Positions 31,090-42,789 of a stretch of 64,000 bases of DNA are shown piece by piece. The DNA is from Benincasa hispida (taxonomy: Eukaryota > Streptophyta > Magnoliopsida > Cucurbitales > Cucurbitaceae): assembly GCF_009727055.1 (NCBI RefSeq), contig NC_052354.1, positions 1,008,465 to 1,072,464 on the forward strand, written 5' to 3'. The translations under genes were made by a program, and so were the position numbers. The stretch's first letter is position 1, and the number at the start of each line of letters is the position of its first letter. The notes beneath the pieces were generated by a model. It saw only the letters and a list, made by a program, of their open reading frames with translations, was not told where the DNA came from and did no database searches.

Positions 31090-33798
31090 AAGATAAAGTG
31101 CCATTTTTGTCACAAAATGGGGCACATGAAAAAGGACTGCTATGCCTTGAAAAGAAAATTGAACTATCAGAACAAGGAGGGTAAACAGACTGAGGCAGCG
31201 GTAGGAGAAAATTCCCTAGTTTATTCAGATGCCTTAGCTGCTACTAAAGAAGGTGGAGATCAGAATACAATGGAGACTCAAGATTGGGTGTTAGATTTTT
31301 GTTGCTTAGTCCCACATGATACCATCCAAGGATGGTTTTGCACTTATAAGAAGTGGGTTGGTGGGCTGATCTATATGAGAAACAACAATACTTGCAGAGC
31401 TGGGGGAATAGGGTCTGTGTCCTTGAAAATGCAAGATGGTTTAGTCAAATTGATAAGGAACGTGAGACATGTTTCAACTTTGAAGAGGAATCTCCTTTCT
31501 TTGGGGATGTTCGATGCCATAGGCTGTGAATATAAGGGTATGAGAAGCACCTTTGAAATTATTAAGGATTCTAAAGTGGTTTTGGTGGCAACCAAGGTAA
31601 ATGGTTTATATGTCATCAAGGATGTGCAAATGGCACACTCGACTTTGTTAGCAACTGATGAGGAACCTATTGAAGATGAGTTGTGCCACAAAAGATTCTC
31701 TCATATCAGTGTGAGGGGGCTGCAAGTGCTATCTAAATAGGGAATTTCTACCAAGGGGTGTGGGAGATAGCCTTAAATTCTGTGAACATTTTATATTGGG
31801 CAAAGCAACAAGACAACAATTCCCCAAAGGACAACACACTTCAAAGGAAATCCTTGAATATGTGCATTCAGACTTGTGGGGGCCACCTCACTCTCCATCT
31901 CTTAGTGGAGCAAGGTACTTTCTTTCATTTGTAGATGACTACTCAAGGAAGAGTTGGGTTTACTTTTTAAAATCCAAAGATGAAGGATTTAATAGATTTA
32001 AAGAATGGAAGACCTTGATGAGAAGCATACCTCTAAACAAATTAAACACTTGAGAACTGATAATAGTTTAGAGTTTTATGGAGAGAAATTCAATTTTTGT
32101 TGCAGTGAACATGGCATAGTAAGGCATAGAATCATGAGGCACACATCTTAACAAAATGGAGTAGCTGAAAGATTAAATAGAATAGTGCTGGAAAAAGTAA
32201 GATGTCAGCTGTCCAATGCCTTATTGCCTGAAAAATATTGGGCTGAAGCTGTCTCCTACACTATATACACTCTTAATAGATGTCCTCATAAATCCATAGA
32301 GCTGAAGACTCTTGAAGAGAGGTGGACAGGGCAACCATCTAAGCTGGAACACTTAAAAGTGTTTGGTTGTGTAGGTTACGTGCACCAACGCTAAGAAAAG
32401 TTGAAACTAAGGGCTGTAAGTGCATGTTCTTAGGCTTTACACCAGGAGTAAAGGGCTTTAGGTTGTGGCATCCAGTTGAAAAGAGGTGTCTGAATAGTAG
32501 AAATGTGGTTTTTAGAGAAAATGAGATGTTCATGATGTCAGAACAACCATCTTCTACAGTTACAAAGACTAGTAACACTAGATTTAAGGTGGAGCCTCAA
32601 AATGATCATGGAGCTTCTACTTCCTTTCAAAATCTAGAGTTAAAAGGTGATAAGGCTGCTGAAATCAGTGAGCATATGTCAAGTGATCAAGTTGAGACAC
32701 ATGTGGAGTTACACAACTATTCATTGGCAAGAGACAGACCTAGAAGAACAATTGTACAACCAGCAAGATACCAAGAGTCTGATTTTGCTAGCATAGCATT
32801 GAACGCTGCCATTTCTTTGAGTAATAATGAACCTTCCAGCTTTGAAGAAGCAATAAACAACCCGGATGCTAGAAAATGGATTGAGGCTATGAATGATGAA
32901 ATGAAGTCCCTCAATCAAAATGACACTTAGAAACTAGCACCTTTGCCTAAAGGGTACAAACCTATCTCATGCAAATGGATTTACAAATAAGAAGAGATTC
33001 AGGTGTACAAAAGTCTAGGTTCAAGGCTAGGCTTGTTTCTAAGGGGTTCACTCAAAAGGAAGGCATTGACTACGATGAGGTGTTTTCTCCAGTTGTGAAG
33101 ATACTTCCATCTGGCTGCTCCTTTCCTTAGTTGTGCAAAAGGAATTAGAGTTAGACTAGTTGGATGTAAAGACAACCTTTCTACATGGGCTGTTGAATAC
33201 AATTTACATGAGATAACCTCAAGGCTATGTGGAAAGTGGAGAAGAAGACCTAGTGTGTTTTTTGAACAAGTCCATATATGACCTCAAACAGTCACCGAGA
33301 TGCTGATATGAGAGATTTGATGAGGTGATCTCCAAGATGCGGTTCAAGAGGAGCTCATATGATTGGTGTGTTTACACAAATTCTAGTAGCTTCAAGGAAT
33401 CAGTCTATCTACTTTTCTATGTAGATGACATGCTGCTGATTGACAGATCCAAAGAGGAATTGAAGAAAGTGAAAATGCTTCTTAAGAGGGAATTTGATAT
33501 GAAAGACCTAGGGGAGTCAAGGAGGATCCTAGGCATTGAGATCGAAAGAGACAGAAAACAGGGTAGATTGCTTGTTAGTCAATCTGAATATTGTTCAAAG
33601 ATATTACAGAGGTTTAAGATGGAGAATGCTAAGCCAGTAGGTACTCTTCTTGCACCTCACTTCAAGCTTTCAGCTACAGTAGTCCAAAGAGCACAAATGA
33701 AAAGCATTTAAACCATATGAAGTTTGTCCCTTATTCCCAAGCAGTAGAATCTCTTATGTATCTTATGACTTGTCCTATGCAACAAGTATGGTCAGTAG
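31090..33798 (+). pseudogene. Copia element E pol, left part: knuckle to RT (broken)
   Basis: In order: CCHC zinc knuckle (31101-31142); protease region where the DSG site reads WVLDFCC (about 31288), so the catalytic motif is lost; GAG-pre-integrase (ELCHKRFSHISVRGLQVLSK, to about 31740); integrase with DDYSRKSWVYFL near 31936; a linker; and RT with the YVDDMLLI catalytic box (33418-33441). Frameshifts and stops at about 31738, 32052, 32392, 32928 and 33709 break it. Homology is interrupted at 33798 by the insertion of element G; RNase H resumes at about 39981. Confidence 0.88.
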
Positions 33799-35913
33799 TG
33801 AAGGAACTCTTATACAAGAGTACTTATGAATGAAAGCGGATCTTTCCGATTTTATTGTGACAAAATTTCCACACACACATTCTAACATACAAATATCCAT
33901 TGTAAACACTAATTACTGGCATGCTTTCACAAATAAATACAAAAGACCGAGAGACCTACCAGTTGAAGACAGTCTTCACAAGAACTCGGTCCAACGCAAA
34001 CGAACTCCTCTCGTTTCTTCTCATCCAGCAAGCCGTCGCCTAGCAGCACCACGGTCGTCTACACGATCAGTAACGCACGAACAACAAGCAATCGGGGATG
34101 ACACCACCACTCGAAACCCTCAGTATTCTCAGAGTGAGAATCCAAAGGGTGGACTTTGATGGAATTGGTAGAGGGGAGGAGGAAAAGTGATCGTGTAAAA
34201 CGAATAAACAAGTGGGAGAAAGGAAAAGACTACCACATAGTCAGGTGCTTGTCGTTTAGGTTGGGGTACACGATCGTGTAGTAAACACTAAGCGATCGTC
34301 TATCACAAGGTAAGTGATCGTTTAGTTGGGCTCGACGTGCTAAGCAATCGTCTAGTAAACGTAAGCGATCTTTTAGATAATCGCGGACGATCGCTTAGGC
34401 AACGCGGGTGTGCGATTGTTTAGGAGACGGGCACTATCGTAAGGATCTCAATGCTAAGTGATCGAATAGTAATCACACTGTGAGTGAATTTTCGTATCTT
34501 TTGCAAAATGAAAACTATTTTCATTTTTATTCTTCAGTTACAATAACTGAATTGAACTTCCCACTTTCTCACGAATCTGGAGAAAAACATGGCCAGTTAT
34601 CTCATAATCACCTAATTAATTAATTAATGAGTATAATCATATTATATTCTTAATCTATAGTTTAATATCATATATCAACTATAGTGTTTTCTCCTCTACT
34701 TGATATAAATCATATTTATATCCAATTTCCTCTAAAATAATATATCCCATACATTTAGTCAATTATAACATATATAATTAACCAGTCCAATTATATCATA
34801 TATAATTGAACTTCCTCTTGTCAATTTAAACATTTCAAACTGACCCAAAAACTGATTCTCAACTTGTATCCAAACTACCAAGGGGACCTTATGAACCTAT
34901 GGCTCGAAGCTCCAACGGTACGTGAATAGCTGACTGAACTCTTTAGCCACGAGATCTACCACCCGTTAACTACCAAGCATTCCACTAAAGACCGATAGCT
35001 GAACTCTTCTTACCATAGATATATTTTTATGTCCATTGGATATAGCTAATCATGAGTATGATAACCCTTCACAGATGTTCGTAAGTATAGCTGGGCCAAT
35101 TTACCATTTTCCCCTCTAGTTACATCTCACTCTTTAAGTACCATTGATCCCTCTAATGAAAAATAAAACATAGTCCAACTATGTGTGAACACCTCTCAGG
35201 CTAAGAGAATGTGTGTGGCGCCACATCATTCAAGCCCTAGAATCAGTCTTTAAGGGAGTTATCTATCTACTTACCCAAATTCCATCTTGTGTAGCTGAGT
35301 TTCCAGCTCCGAAATCAGACGAATCCCTAAAGTGGTAGGTTTGAGTTGGCGGCCTGGCCACTTGCACCCACGAAAATCAAAGGACCGCCCTCAATGGCAG
35401 CAGTTCCCAACTCACGCAAGATTGAGGTCATGTTACCTATGGTCATCCTAGTGAAGTGAAGTCTCTGTCATGAACGATGTTATATAACGAGACGTTAATA
35501 CTTTGTGGTTAGGTCTGATACAAACTCTTTGTATAGGATGCCCCCACTCACATGTCCCCTACACGAATGATTAGGATCAAACCATCTGTGAAAAGTCACA
35601 ATACTTGCAACTATTCCACAAAGCGAGCCGCATTCGTAGCGTTACCAGGATAAGGTTTCCCTCCTATCCATATACTACAGACCATTTTGGTTATCCCTTA
35701 AGACATGATCCACTTGTATGTCACCATGTACATGCTTAAGTTACATAAAAATAACCAGGGATGTTAGTTTTTTGGTTTGTGTAAAGCAAATAAAGCAATC
35801 AGATGAGCAAAATCAAGAAGTGAAGTAAAATATCATATATTATAAATCACAATCATTCGTACAAACTGTTTACAAACTACAGGACACGAGACTTTAGGGC
35901 ATCAATCCCAACA
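33799..35913 (-). mobile_element. 3' LTR of nested copia element G
   Basis: 2115 bp, bounded by TGAAGGAACTC on the left and ATCAATCCCAACA on the right. On the minus strand it begins TGTTGGGATT and is preceded by a polypurine tract (complement of ATCTCCCACTTGTCC, 35914-35928). Same family and nearly the same length as LTR A and LTR H. It contains a dense cluster of CGATCGTTTAG-type motifs at 34190-34450. It is inserted in the pol of element E. Confidence 0.85.
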
Positions 35914-38099
35914 ATCTCCCACTTGTCCTAAAGCGAAGTGGGGTGTACAAAACTAGTACAAAACAATAAACTAGGGTATAAAAGCCCAGTACAAGAAAAT
36001 CTCCCAACTGCCCTAGTCAGCCGTAGTCGTCCTAAGACCTATGGTCTGAAGGCTCAACATTGTAGCTGACTTTGTAAACATTAGCAACATTGTGCTCTGA
36101 AGCGATCTTCTGACAATCATTCCCTCGATGCACTATCTCGCGGATCAAGTGATACTTCTGCTCTATGTGTTTGTCGGCTGTAACTCCTTGGCTCCTTGAA
36201 GTTCGCCACCAGCCCCACTATGTCACAATAATGGATGATAGCCTAGATATATCTGGAATACTTTTACTTCTGTCAAAAACTTTTTGAGCCAGACGACTTC
36301 TTTAGCAGCTTCGCAAGTCGCTACGTACTCCGCATCCATAGTGAGTCGACAATGCACCCCTGCTTAGTGCTTCGCCACACTATAACTCATCCGTTAAGAG
36401 TAAAGACTGACCCTGACGTGGACTTACAAGAGTCCTATAAGTTGAAAGTCAGAATCCGTATATCTCTATATAAATCAATTTAATATCAACACGAGCATGT
36501 AGTCTCTCGTTCTCGAAGATACTTGAGAATATTCTTCACTGCTGTCCAGTGACCCTACCTGGGTTAGACTGATACCTACTGACTACCCATAGCGTAGCAG
36601 AGCATGTCTGGTCAAGTACAGAGCATCGTGTACATCAAATCTGCCAACGGTAGATGCACATGGGACCCGTCTCATTTCCTCAACCTCTTGAGGCGTCTGA
36701 GGACACATGTCCTTAGACAAAGTGACTCCATGCCTGAACGACAGTAGGCCCCTCTTGAAGTTCTGCATCGAGTACTTGAGCAACATTTGTCAATGTACGA
36801 TGCTTAAGATAGTGCTAGGACTTTGTTCTTATGATCCCGAAAGATTTGTATACCCAGAACAAACTGAGTCTCCCAAATCTTTCATTGGGAATTGGGTCGC
36901 TAGCCAGTTCTTAACGGCAGTCAGTAGAACCTACACATTCAAGAGTACTGTATCGTTTATATACAACACTAAGAAAACTACTGAAGCGTTGATAATCTTC
37001 TTGTAGACACAAGGTCATCAACGTCTGGTCAAAGCCATACGACTTGATCGTATTATCAAACCATATGTTTCAGACACCTGTTTCAGCTATAAATGGACCG
37101 ATTCAATTTGCAAACCTTTGCTCTTGACTTGCTATGAATCCCTTGGTTGCACCATGTAAATGGTCTCTTAAAGATTGCCATTCAGAAGGCCATCTTAACG
37201 TCCATTTGCCAGATCTCATAATTATAATAAGCTGTAATGGACAGAAGGATATGGATCGACTTTAACATGGAAACAAGCGAGAAAGTCTCCTCATAGCTGA
37301 CTCCCTATACCTGGTATAAACCCTTTGCCACAAGTCGACCTTGAAGGTTTGCACCTTCCAATCAGCACCCCGTTTACGCTTGTAGTCCATTTACAACCTT
37401 AGGTCTTACCCCATCAGGCTGATCTACAAGATCCATACTGAGTTGAAGTACATCGACTCCATCTCGAGATCTATGGCCTTGACCCATTCATCCCAGTCAA
37501 CATCCTCCATTGCCTTCTGATAAGACAACGGTTCCAAACGTCGTCATCTGTTACCATAGCTAGAATTTCTGTGAAACCCAGATAGCGAAGGGGCGGTTCT
37601 CTACCTCCCACTGTGTCAAGGTTCCCTCAACTCTTGAGGTGGAACCGACCTACTAAATGAACTACCATCAACAACCTTGCTGATGAAGCAAGATTTTCAA
37701 CAACTCTTGTACCTTTGGGTAGTTACAAGAGGCATAACCTCGACCGTGGTTCCAACTTCTTGGGATTCGCCTCAAGCACATGTGTGGGCAACCCCAAATG
37801 TGGAAGTGACATAAACTAGCTTTATGCCCGTTCCACAACTCCAAAGGTGTTCTCAAACACTCTTGGAAGGAACACAGTTGAGTATGATACCGTAGTTTCC
37901 ACTGCAAAACCCCAAAACAAATCCGGTAAGGAAGCATAACTCATCATTGAACGAACCTATCCAACAAGGTTCTATTTCTCATCTCTGCTACACCATTCTG
38001 CTGAGGTGTACTCAATGCTGAGAGTTGGGAAACGATTCCATGTTATATCACATAGTCCTTAGAATACCAAGTCTAAAAACTCCACCACCTCATCTCTCT
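35914..38099 (-). pseudogene. Copia element G RNase H and RT (broken)
   Basis: Minus-strand RNase H to RT remnants with many stops and frameshifts. Recognisable pieces are the RT C-terminal connection (PQTPQEVEEMRRVPCASTVG, about 36650-36710) and the linker and integrase end near 37650-37940 (complement of CAAGGTACAAGAGTTG). The part 37302-38099 is repeated almost exactly at 38827-39624 beyond the gap, differing mainly by single-base insertions or deletions. Confidence 0.78.
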
Positions 38100-38826
38100 N
38101 NNNNNNNNNNNNNNNNNNNNNNNNNNNNNNNNNNNNNNNNNNNNNNNNNNNNNNNNNNNNNNNNNNNNNNNNNNNNNNNNNNNNNNNNNNNNNNNNNNNN
38201 NNNNNNNNNNNNNNNNNNNNNNNNNNNNNNNNNNNNNNNNNNNNNNNNNNNNNNNNNNNNNNNNNNNNNNNNNNNNNNNNNNNNNNNNNNNNNNNNNNNN
38301 NNNNNNNNNNNNNNNNNNNNNNNNNNNNNNNNNNNNNNNNNNNNNNNNNNNNNNNNNNNNNNNNNNNNNNNNNNNNNNNNNNNNNNNNNNNNNNNNNNNN
38401 NNNNNNNNNNNNNNNNNNNNNNNNNNNNNNNNNNNNNNNNNNNNNNNNNNNNNNNNNNNNNNNNNNNNNNNNNNNNNNNNNNNNNNNNNNNNNNNNNNNN
38501 NNNNNNNNNNNNNNNNNNNNNNNNNNNNNNNNNNNNNNNNNNNNNNNNNNNNNNNNNNNNNNNNNNNNNNNNNNNNNNNNNNNNNNNNNNNNNNNNNNNN
38601 NNNNNNNNNNNNNNNNNNNNNNNNNNNNNNNNNNNNNNNNNNNNNNNNNNNNNNNNNNNNNNNNNNNNNNNNNNNNNNNNNNNNNNNNNNNNNNNNNNNN
38701 NNNNNNNNNNNNNNNNNNNNNNNNNNNNNNNNNNNNNNNNNNNNNNNNNNNNNNNNNNNNNNNNNNNNNNNNNNNNNNNNNNNNNNNNNNNNNNNNNNNN
38801 NNNNNNNNNNNNNNNNNNNNNNNNNN
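38100..38826. other. Assembly gap (727 N)
   Basis: Run of 727 N. The left and right flanks are duplicate versions of the same roughly 800 bp, so this gap may be an unmerged overlap. Confidence 0.98.
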
Positions 38827-39975
38827 TGACTCCCTATACCTGGTATAAACCCTTTGCCACAAGTCGAGCCTTGAAGGTTTGCACTTCAATCAGCACCCCG
38901 TTTACGCTTGTAGGTCCATTTACAACCTTAGGTCTTACCCCATCAGGCTGATCTACAAGATCCATACTGAGTTGAAGTACATCGACTCCATCTCGAGATC
39001 TATGCCTTGACCCATTCATCCCGTCAACATCCTTCATTGCCTTCTGATAAGACAACGGTTCCTAAACGTCGCATCTTGTACCAAAACTAGAATTTCTGTG
39101 AAACCAGATAGCGAAGGGGCGGTTCTCTACCTCCACTGTTCAAGGTTCCTCAACTCTTGAGTGGAACCGACCTACTAAATGAACTACCATCAACAACCTT
39201 GCTGATGAAGCAAGATTTTCAACAACTCTTGTACCTTTGGGTAGTTACAAAGAGGCATAACCTCGACCGTGTTCCAACTTCTTGGGATTCGCCTCAAGCA
39301 CATTGTGAGGGCAACCCCAAATGTGGAAGTGACATTTAAACTAGCTTTATGCCCGTTCCACAACTCCAAAGGTGTTCTCACAACACTCTTGGAAGGAACA
39401 CAGTTGAGTATGTATACCGTAGTTTCCACTGCAAAACCCCAAAACAAATCCGGTAAGGAAGCATAACTCATCATTGAACGAACCATATCCAACAAGGTTC
39501 TATTTCTCATCTCTGCTACACCATTCTGCTGAGGTGTACTCAATGCTGAGAGTTGGGAAACGATTCCATGTTATATCACATAGTCCTAGAATACCAAGTC
39601 TAAAAACTCACCACCTCGATCTGATCAAAGTGTTTTAAACCGTCTATCCAATGCGTTTTCAACTTTAGCCTTGAACTCTTTGAACTTTTCAAAGGATTTA
39701 GACTTCTATTGCATTGGATAAACATACCCATACCTAGAGTAATCATCAGCAAAACTGATAAAATACTTATAGCCACCTTGGGCTCGCACATTCATAGGAC
39801 CACAAAGGTCAGAATGTACTAACTCAAGAGGCTCTTTGGCTTGATAACCTTTTCCAGTAAAAGGTCTTTTAGTCATCTTACCCTCAAGGCAAGATTCGCA
39901 CACCGGTAAAAAATTTTCTTCTAACTCACTTAGAAGTCCATTCTTCACCAATCCCTCAAGTTTGTTCTTTGGCTT
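38827..39975 (-). pseudogene. Copia element G, repeated RT/linker and integrase
   Basis: 38827-39624 repeats 37302-38099. Beyond this the minus strand gives the integrase C-terminal part (RNRTLLDMVRSMMSYASLPD, about 39460-39520), the integrase core (ADDYSRYGYVYPM, about 39710-39750), and GAG-pre-integrase (ESCLEGKMTKRPF, about 39870-39905). Homology ends abruptly near 39965-39990, so the protease, gag, leader and 5' LTR of G are missing and the sequence switches to element E RNase H. Confidence 0.8.
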
Positions 39976-39980
39976 GATTC

Positions 39981-40455
39981 GCACACCGGTTATGTAGATG
40001 CAGACTATGAAGGGGGCTTAGACAAAAGACATTCAGTATCAAGCTATGTTTTCCTTTTGGGGGAACAATTTGATCAATTGGAAAGCTATTTTGTAGCCTG
40101 TTATTGCCCTTTCCACAACAGAGACTGAGTTCATCGCATTGTCTAAGGCTATGAAGGAAGGTTTGTGGCTGAAAAGTTTACTAAACGATTTCAACGTAAC
40201 ACAAACAAAAATCAGAATCTATTGTGATAACCAGAGCACAATATACCTATATAAGAATCAGTAGTTTCAAAGCAGAACCAAGCACATTGATTTTAAATAT
40301 CATTTCATCAGACAAGATTTTGAGAAAGGGAAAGTCGAGATAGTGAGGATTCATACCTCTGATAATGCAGCTGATATGCTAACTAAAACTATTCCATTAA
40401 ACAAGCTTGGCAGATGCTTGGACCTTCTCGGGTTTGAGTTACTTGAAAAAGGTTA
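39981..40455 (+). pseudogene. Copia element E RNase H, right part
   Basis: Plus-strand RNase H resumes: GYVDADYEGGLDKRHSVSSY (39990-40050), then frameshifted pieces, HIDFKYHFIR, and the C-terminal DMLTKTIPLNKLGRCLDLLG, with a stop at 40453-40455. A purine-rich tract (AAGCAAGGAGGGAAGG, about 40474) follows, as expected before a 3' LTR. It completes the polyprotein interrupted at 33798. Confidence 0.85.
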
Positions 40456-41187
40456 GCTCAAGTCAGCTTAGTGAAGCAAGGAGGGAAGGAATTCTGGATG
40501 CTTACAAAGGTGAAGATTGTTACAGAAAGACTCGAAATCAAGAAGGACATCACTTCGGGCAGTTGAACCATTTTCGACTTCTTTCTGTTAAGTGTTGTAA
40601 ACACCAGAGTTTCATTGTTGACCGAATCGCCTGCACATATATAAAGAAAAATGAATGTAAGATTACTGTAAGAGTGAATAAGAAATTGAGAGAGCAAGAT
40701 ATTCGTTCTGTAATACTTTGAAGAGTAATAAAAGAGGACCTCCGAATTTGTACAGTGGACGTAGGTTTTTGGCCGAACCACTTAAACTCCTGTGTCTTTT
40801 TTTCTTACCTCTACAATCATTTAGATTTTGCTAAAGTATCGTTTACACGATCGTGTAGTTCCTATCGCATCGTGTACTCAATCGTTTAGCTCCGCATATA
40901 ATCGTCTATACGATCGTTTAGCTCCTCAACTGTCGTTTACACGATCATCTAGCTTCAGTCAACTATCGTCTACACGATCGTTTAATGCTTCCTCCAATCC
41001 TTTACTTAATTGAACTATGGTTTAGTTCTTGGTTCATCGTCTATACGATCGTGCAACCATTTGGTAAAAGACAGAAGGTTTTTCAAGCTTCAACATTCTA
41101 TCTCCTCTGACTCTTAAATTGTTATCGACTATTGTATCTAAGTGTTTTGTGATTGTTAACGTGAAGATCTTGTCATCTAGGACAACA
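40456..41187 (+). mobile_element. 3' end and right LTR of copia element E
   Basis: The LTR probably starts after the purine tract near 40490 and runs to GGACAACA at 41187. 40833-41187 matches the left LTR; the 40490-40832 part has no match on the left. It includes AACCACTTAAACTCCTGTGTC-like sequence (about 40777) common in copia LTRs, and five CGATCGTTTAG-type motifs (40845-41055). Confidence 0.65.
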
Positions 41188-41834
41188 TCTTCAGTGTGTT
41201 GGACTATTTGCAGGATGCTTTGCTTTGCCTATCTTTTGCTTTCTTTCTTCAAATGTGTGTTTTTCCTTCTTACTTTGTATTCATTAAGGTGCTTATTCTC
41301 ATTTATGATATATTTCAGTTTTGATTATTTGAAGAATCCTGGCTATAACTTAGGAATGGTTCTGAAATTTATTTAGTAGTCTTAGGTCATTTGATAACAT
41401 ATTTTGTTTTTTGTTTTTATTGATATGATTCTTTTTAAAAAAAGAAATAAGTTAAAAATAAATACTTAATTTTATACCAAATGAACATGAGATGAAAAGT
41501 TATCGTAAAAATAGTTTGATTTCATTTTTATGAAAAAAAATAATATGTCAAACTGAAATTATTTTCTTGTATTTTATCAATATATTATTTTTGTTAATTT
41601 TATTCATTTTATTTGTGATTAATAAGCACATTTAAAATATTGATATCATTTTATCAATATAAAATTCCAAAGGGAAAAATACATTTTTGGTCACGGTTGT
41701 GTTGAGTCTTGGGCCAATTTAGTCTGAGGAATTAGTTTAAAAGGGATTTTTTATTTAAATATTTCAGTTTAAAAATTAATTAGTGAAATAGGATACTTCG
41801 AAAACTATTACTGGTGGTTACAATTTAGTCACAC
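41188..41834. other. Non-coding DNA before the sugar-transporter remnant
   Basis: AT-rich sequence with no recognised gene or element. No earlier exons of the transporter could be found here. Confidence 0.4.
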
Positions 41835-42560
41835 CAGTATTACTAGTGGTATAATGCTCTGGTGACTTTTGTATCTGTTTATGGCACCAAAGTGGCGAAG
41901 GAGGATCCTTTTCTTACTTAGTGGAATCATCATGTTCGTTTTTCAGGTGAGTACATTTTTTTGTTTAGCTTGTTTAAAGTTTTCTTTAATTATGAAACTA
42001 ATGAGAATTTTATTTCTTGTTCTTCAAAAGCATTTTCTTTCTTGATTGTATTGATTCTAATAAAATTGTATTTGTAGGTTTTGGTGGCTGTATTTATTGC
42101 TTTGAAATTTGGAGTTTCTGGTGAGGTCGCTTATCTACCCAAGTGGTATGCGAGTGTCGTGGTGTTGTTCATATGTATTTATGTTCAAGCCTTTGCATGG
42201 TCTTGGGGACCTCTGGGATGGTTGGTTCCAAGTGAAATTTTCCCATTTGAAATCCGATCAGCTGCTCAAAGTGTAACGGTCTCAGTGAACATGTTCTTTA
42301 CCTTTTTTATTGCTCAAATCTTTCTCACCATGCTCTGCCATATGAAATTTGGGTTGTTCTTCTTCTTTGCTTTTTTTGTGGCGTTGATGACTCTATTCAT
42401 CTATTTCTTCTTGCCGGAGACAAAAGGTATTCCAATTGAAGACATGTCATGTGTTTGGAGACAACATTGGTTTTGGATAGATATATGCCTCAAAACGTGC
42501 TAAAGTCCTCCCCAAGTTTAGGATTTGAAGTCCAAATCTATAACTTGCACTATTTTTTTC
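41835..42560 (+). pseudogene. STP-type hexose/H+ symporter, 3' remnant
   Basis: Two exon pieces of a plant monosaccharide transporter (MFS sugar porter). The first, to 41946, gives LVTFVSVYG and KWRRRILFLLSGIIMFVFQ with one- or two-base frameshifts near 41852 and 41891, then a GTGAGT donor. The second starts at 42078 after TTTGTAG and is open for 141 codons: [38 protein letters not shown], and the conserved PETKGIPIE loop. It covers roughly the last four transmembrane helices of about twelve. Near 42476 one base shifts the C-terminus: the expected ending continues in another frame (RYMPQNV). The 5' two thirds is missing, with transposon DNA on both sides. Such proteins import hexoses at the plasma membrane; this copy cannot. 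Confidence 0.82.
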
Positions 42561-42789
42561 CTTCTATAGTCTTAGTATTTGTTTACCATGTTAGCTTTTT
42601 TTTTTTTTTTTTTGTATTTCCAAACTTCTACCCTTGTATATAGTTTTATTCTCATGGAATAAAAATTCTCTTCCAATTTTAATTCCTTTTCTCTGTTTTT
42701 AATGCCACCTTAAATTTATGGTGTTTTTCAACGGTTGAATAACATAATGCTTAGAAGTAAATTAAAAAACTATTTTGCTTTGTAAATTC

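Noticed and set aside
37302..39624. Genuine tandem duplication within element G
   Set aside because: The copies end and begin exactly at the N gap and differ by long-read-like indels.
42449..42643. Separate 64-codon gene after the sugar transporter
   Set aside because: Its start is the transporter's C-terminus in a shifted frame (PQNV), followed by a T-rich tail.
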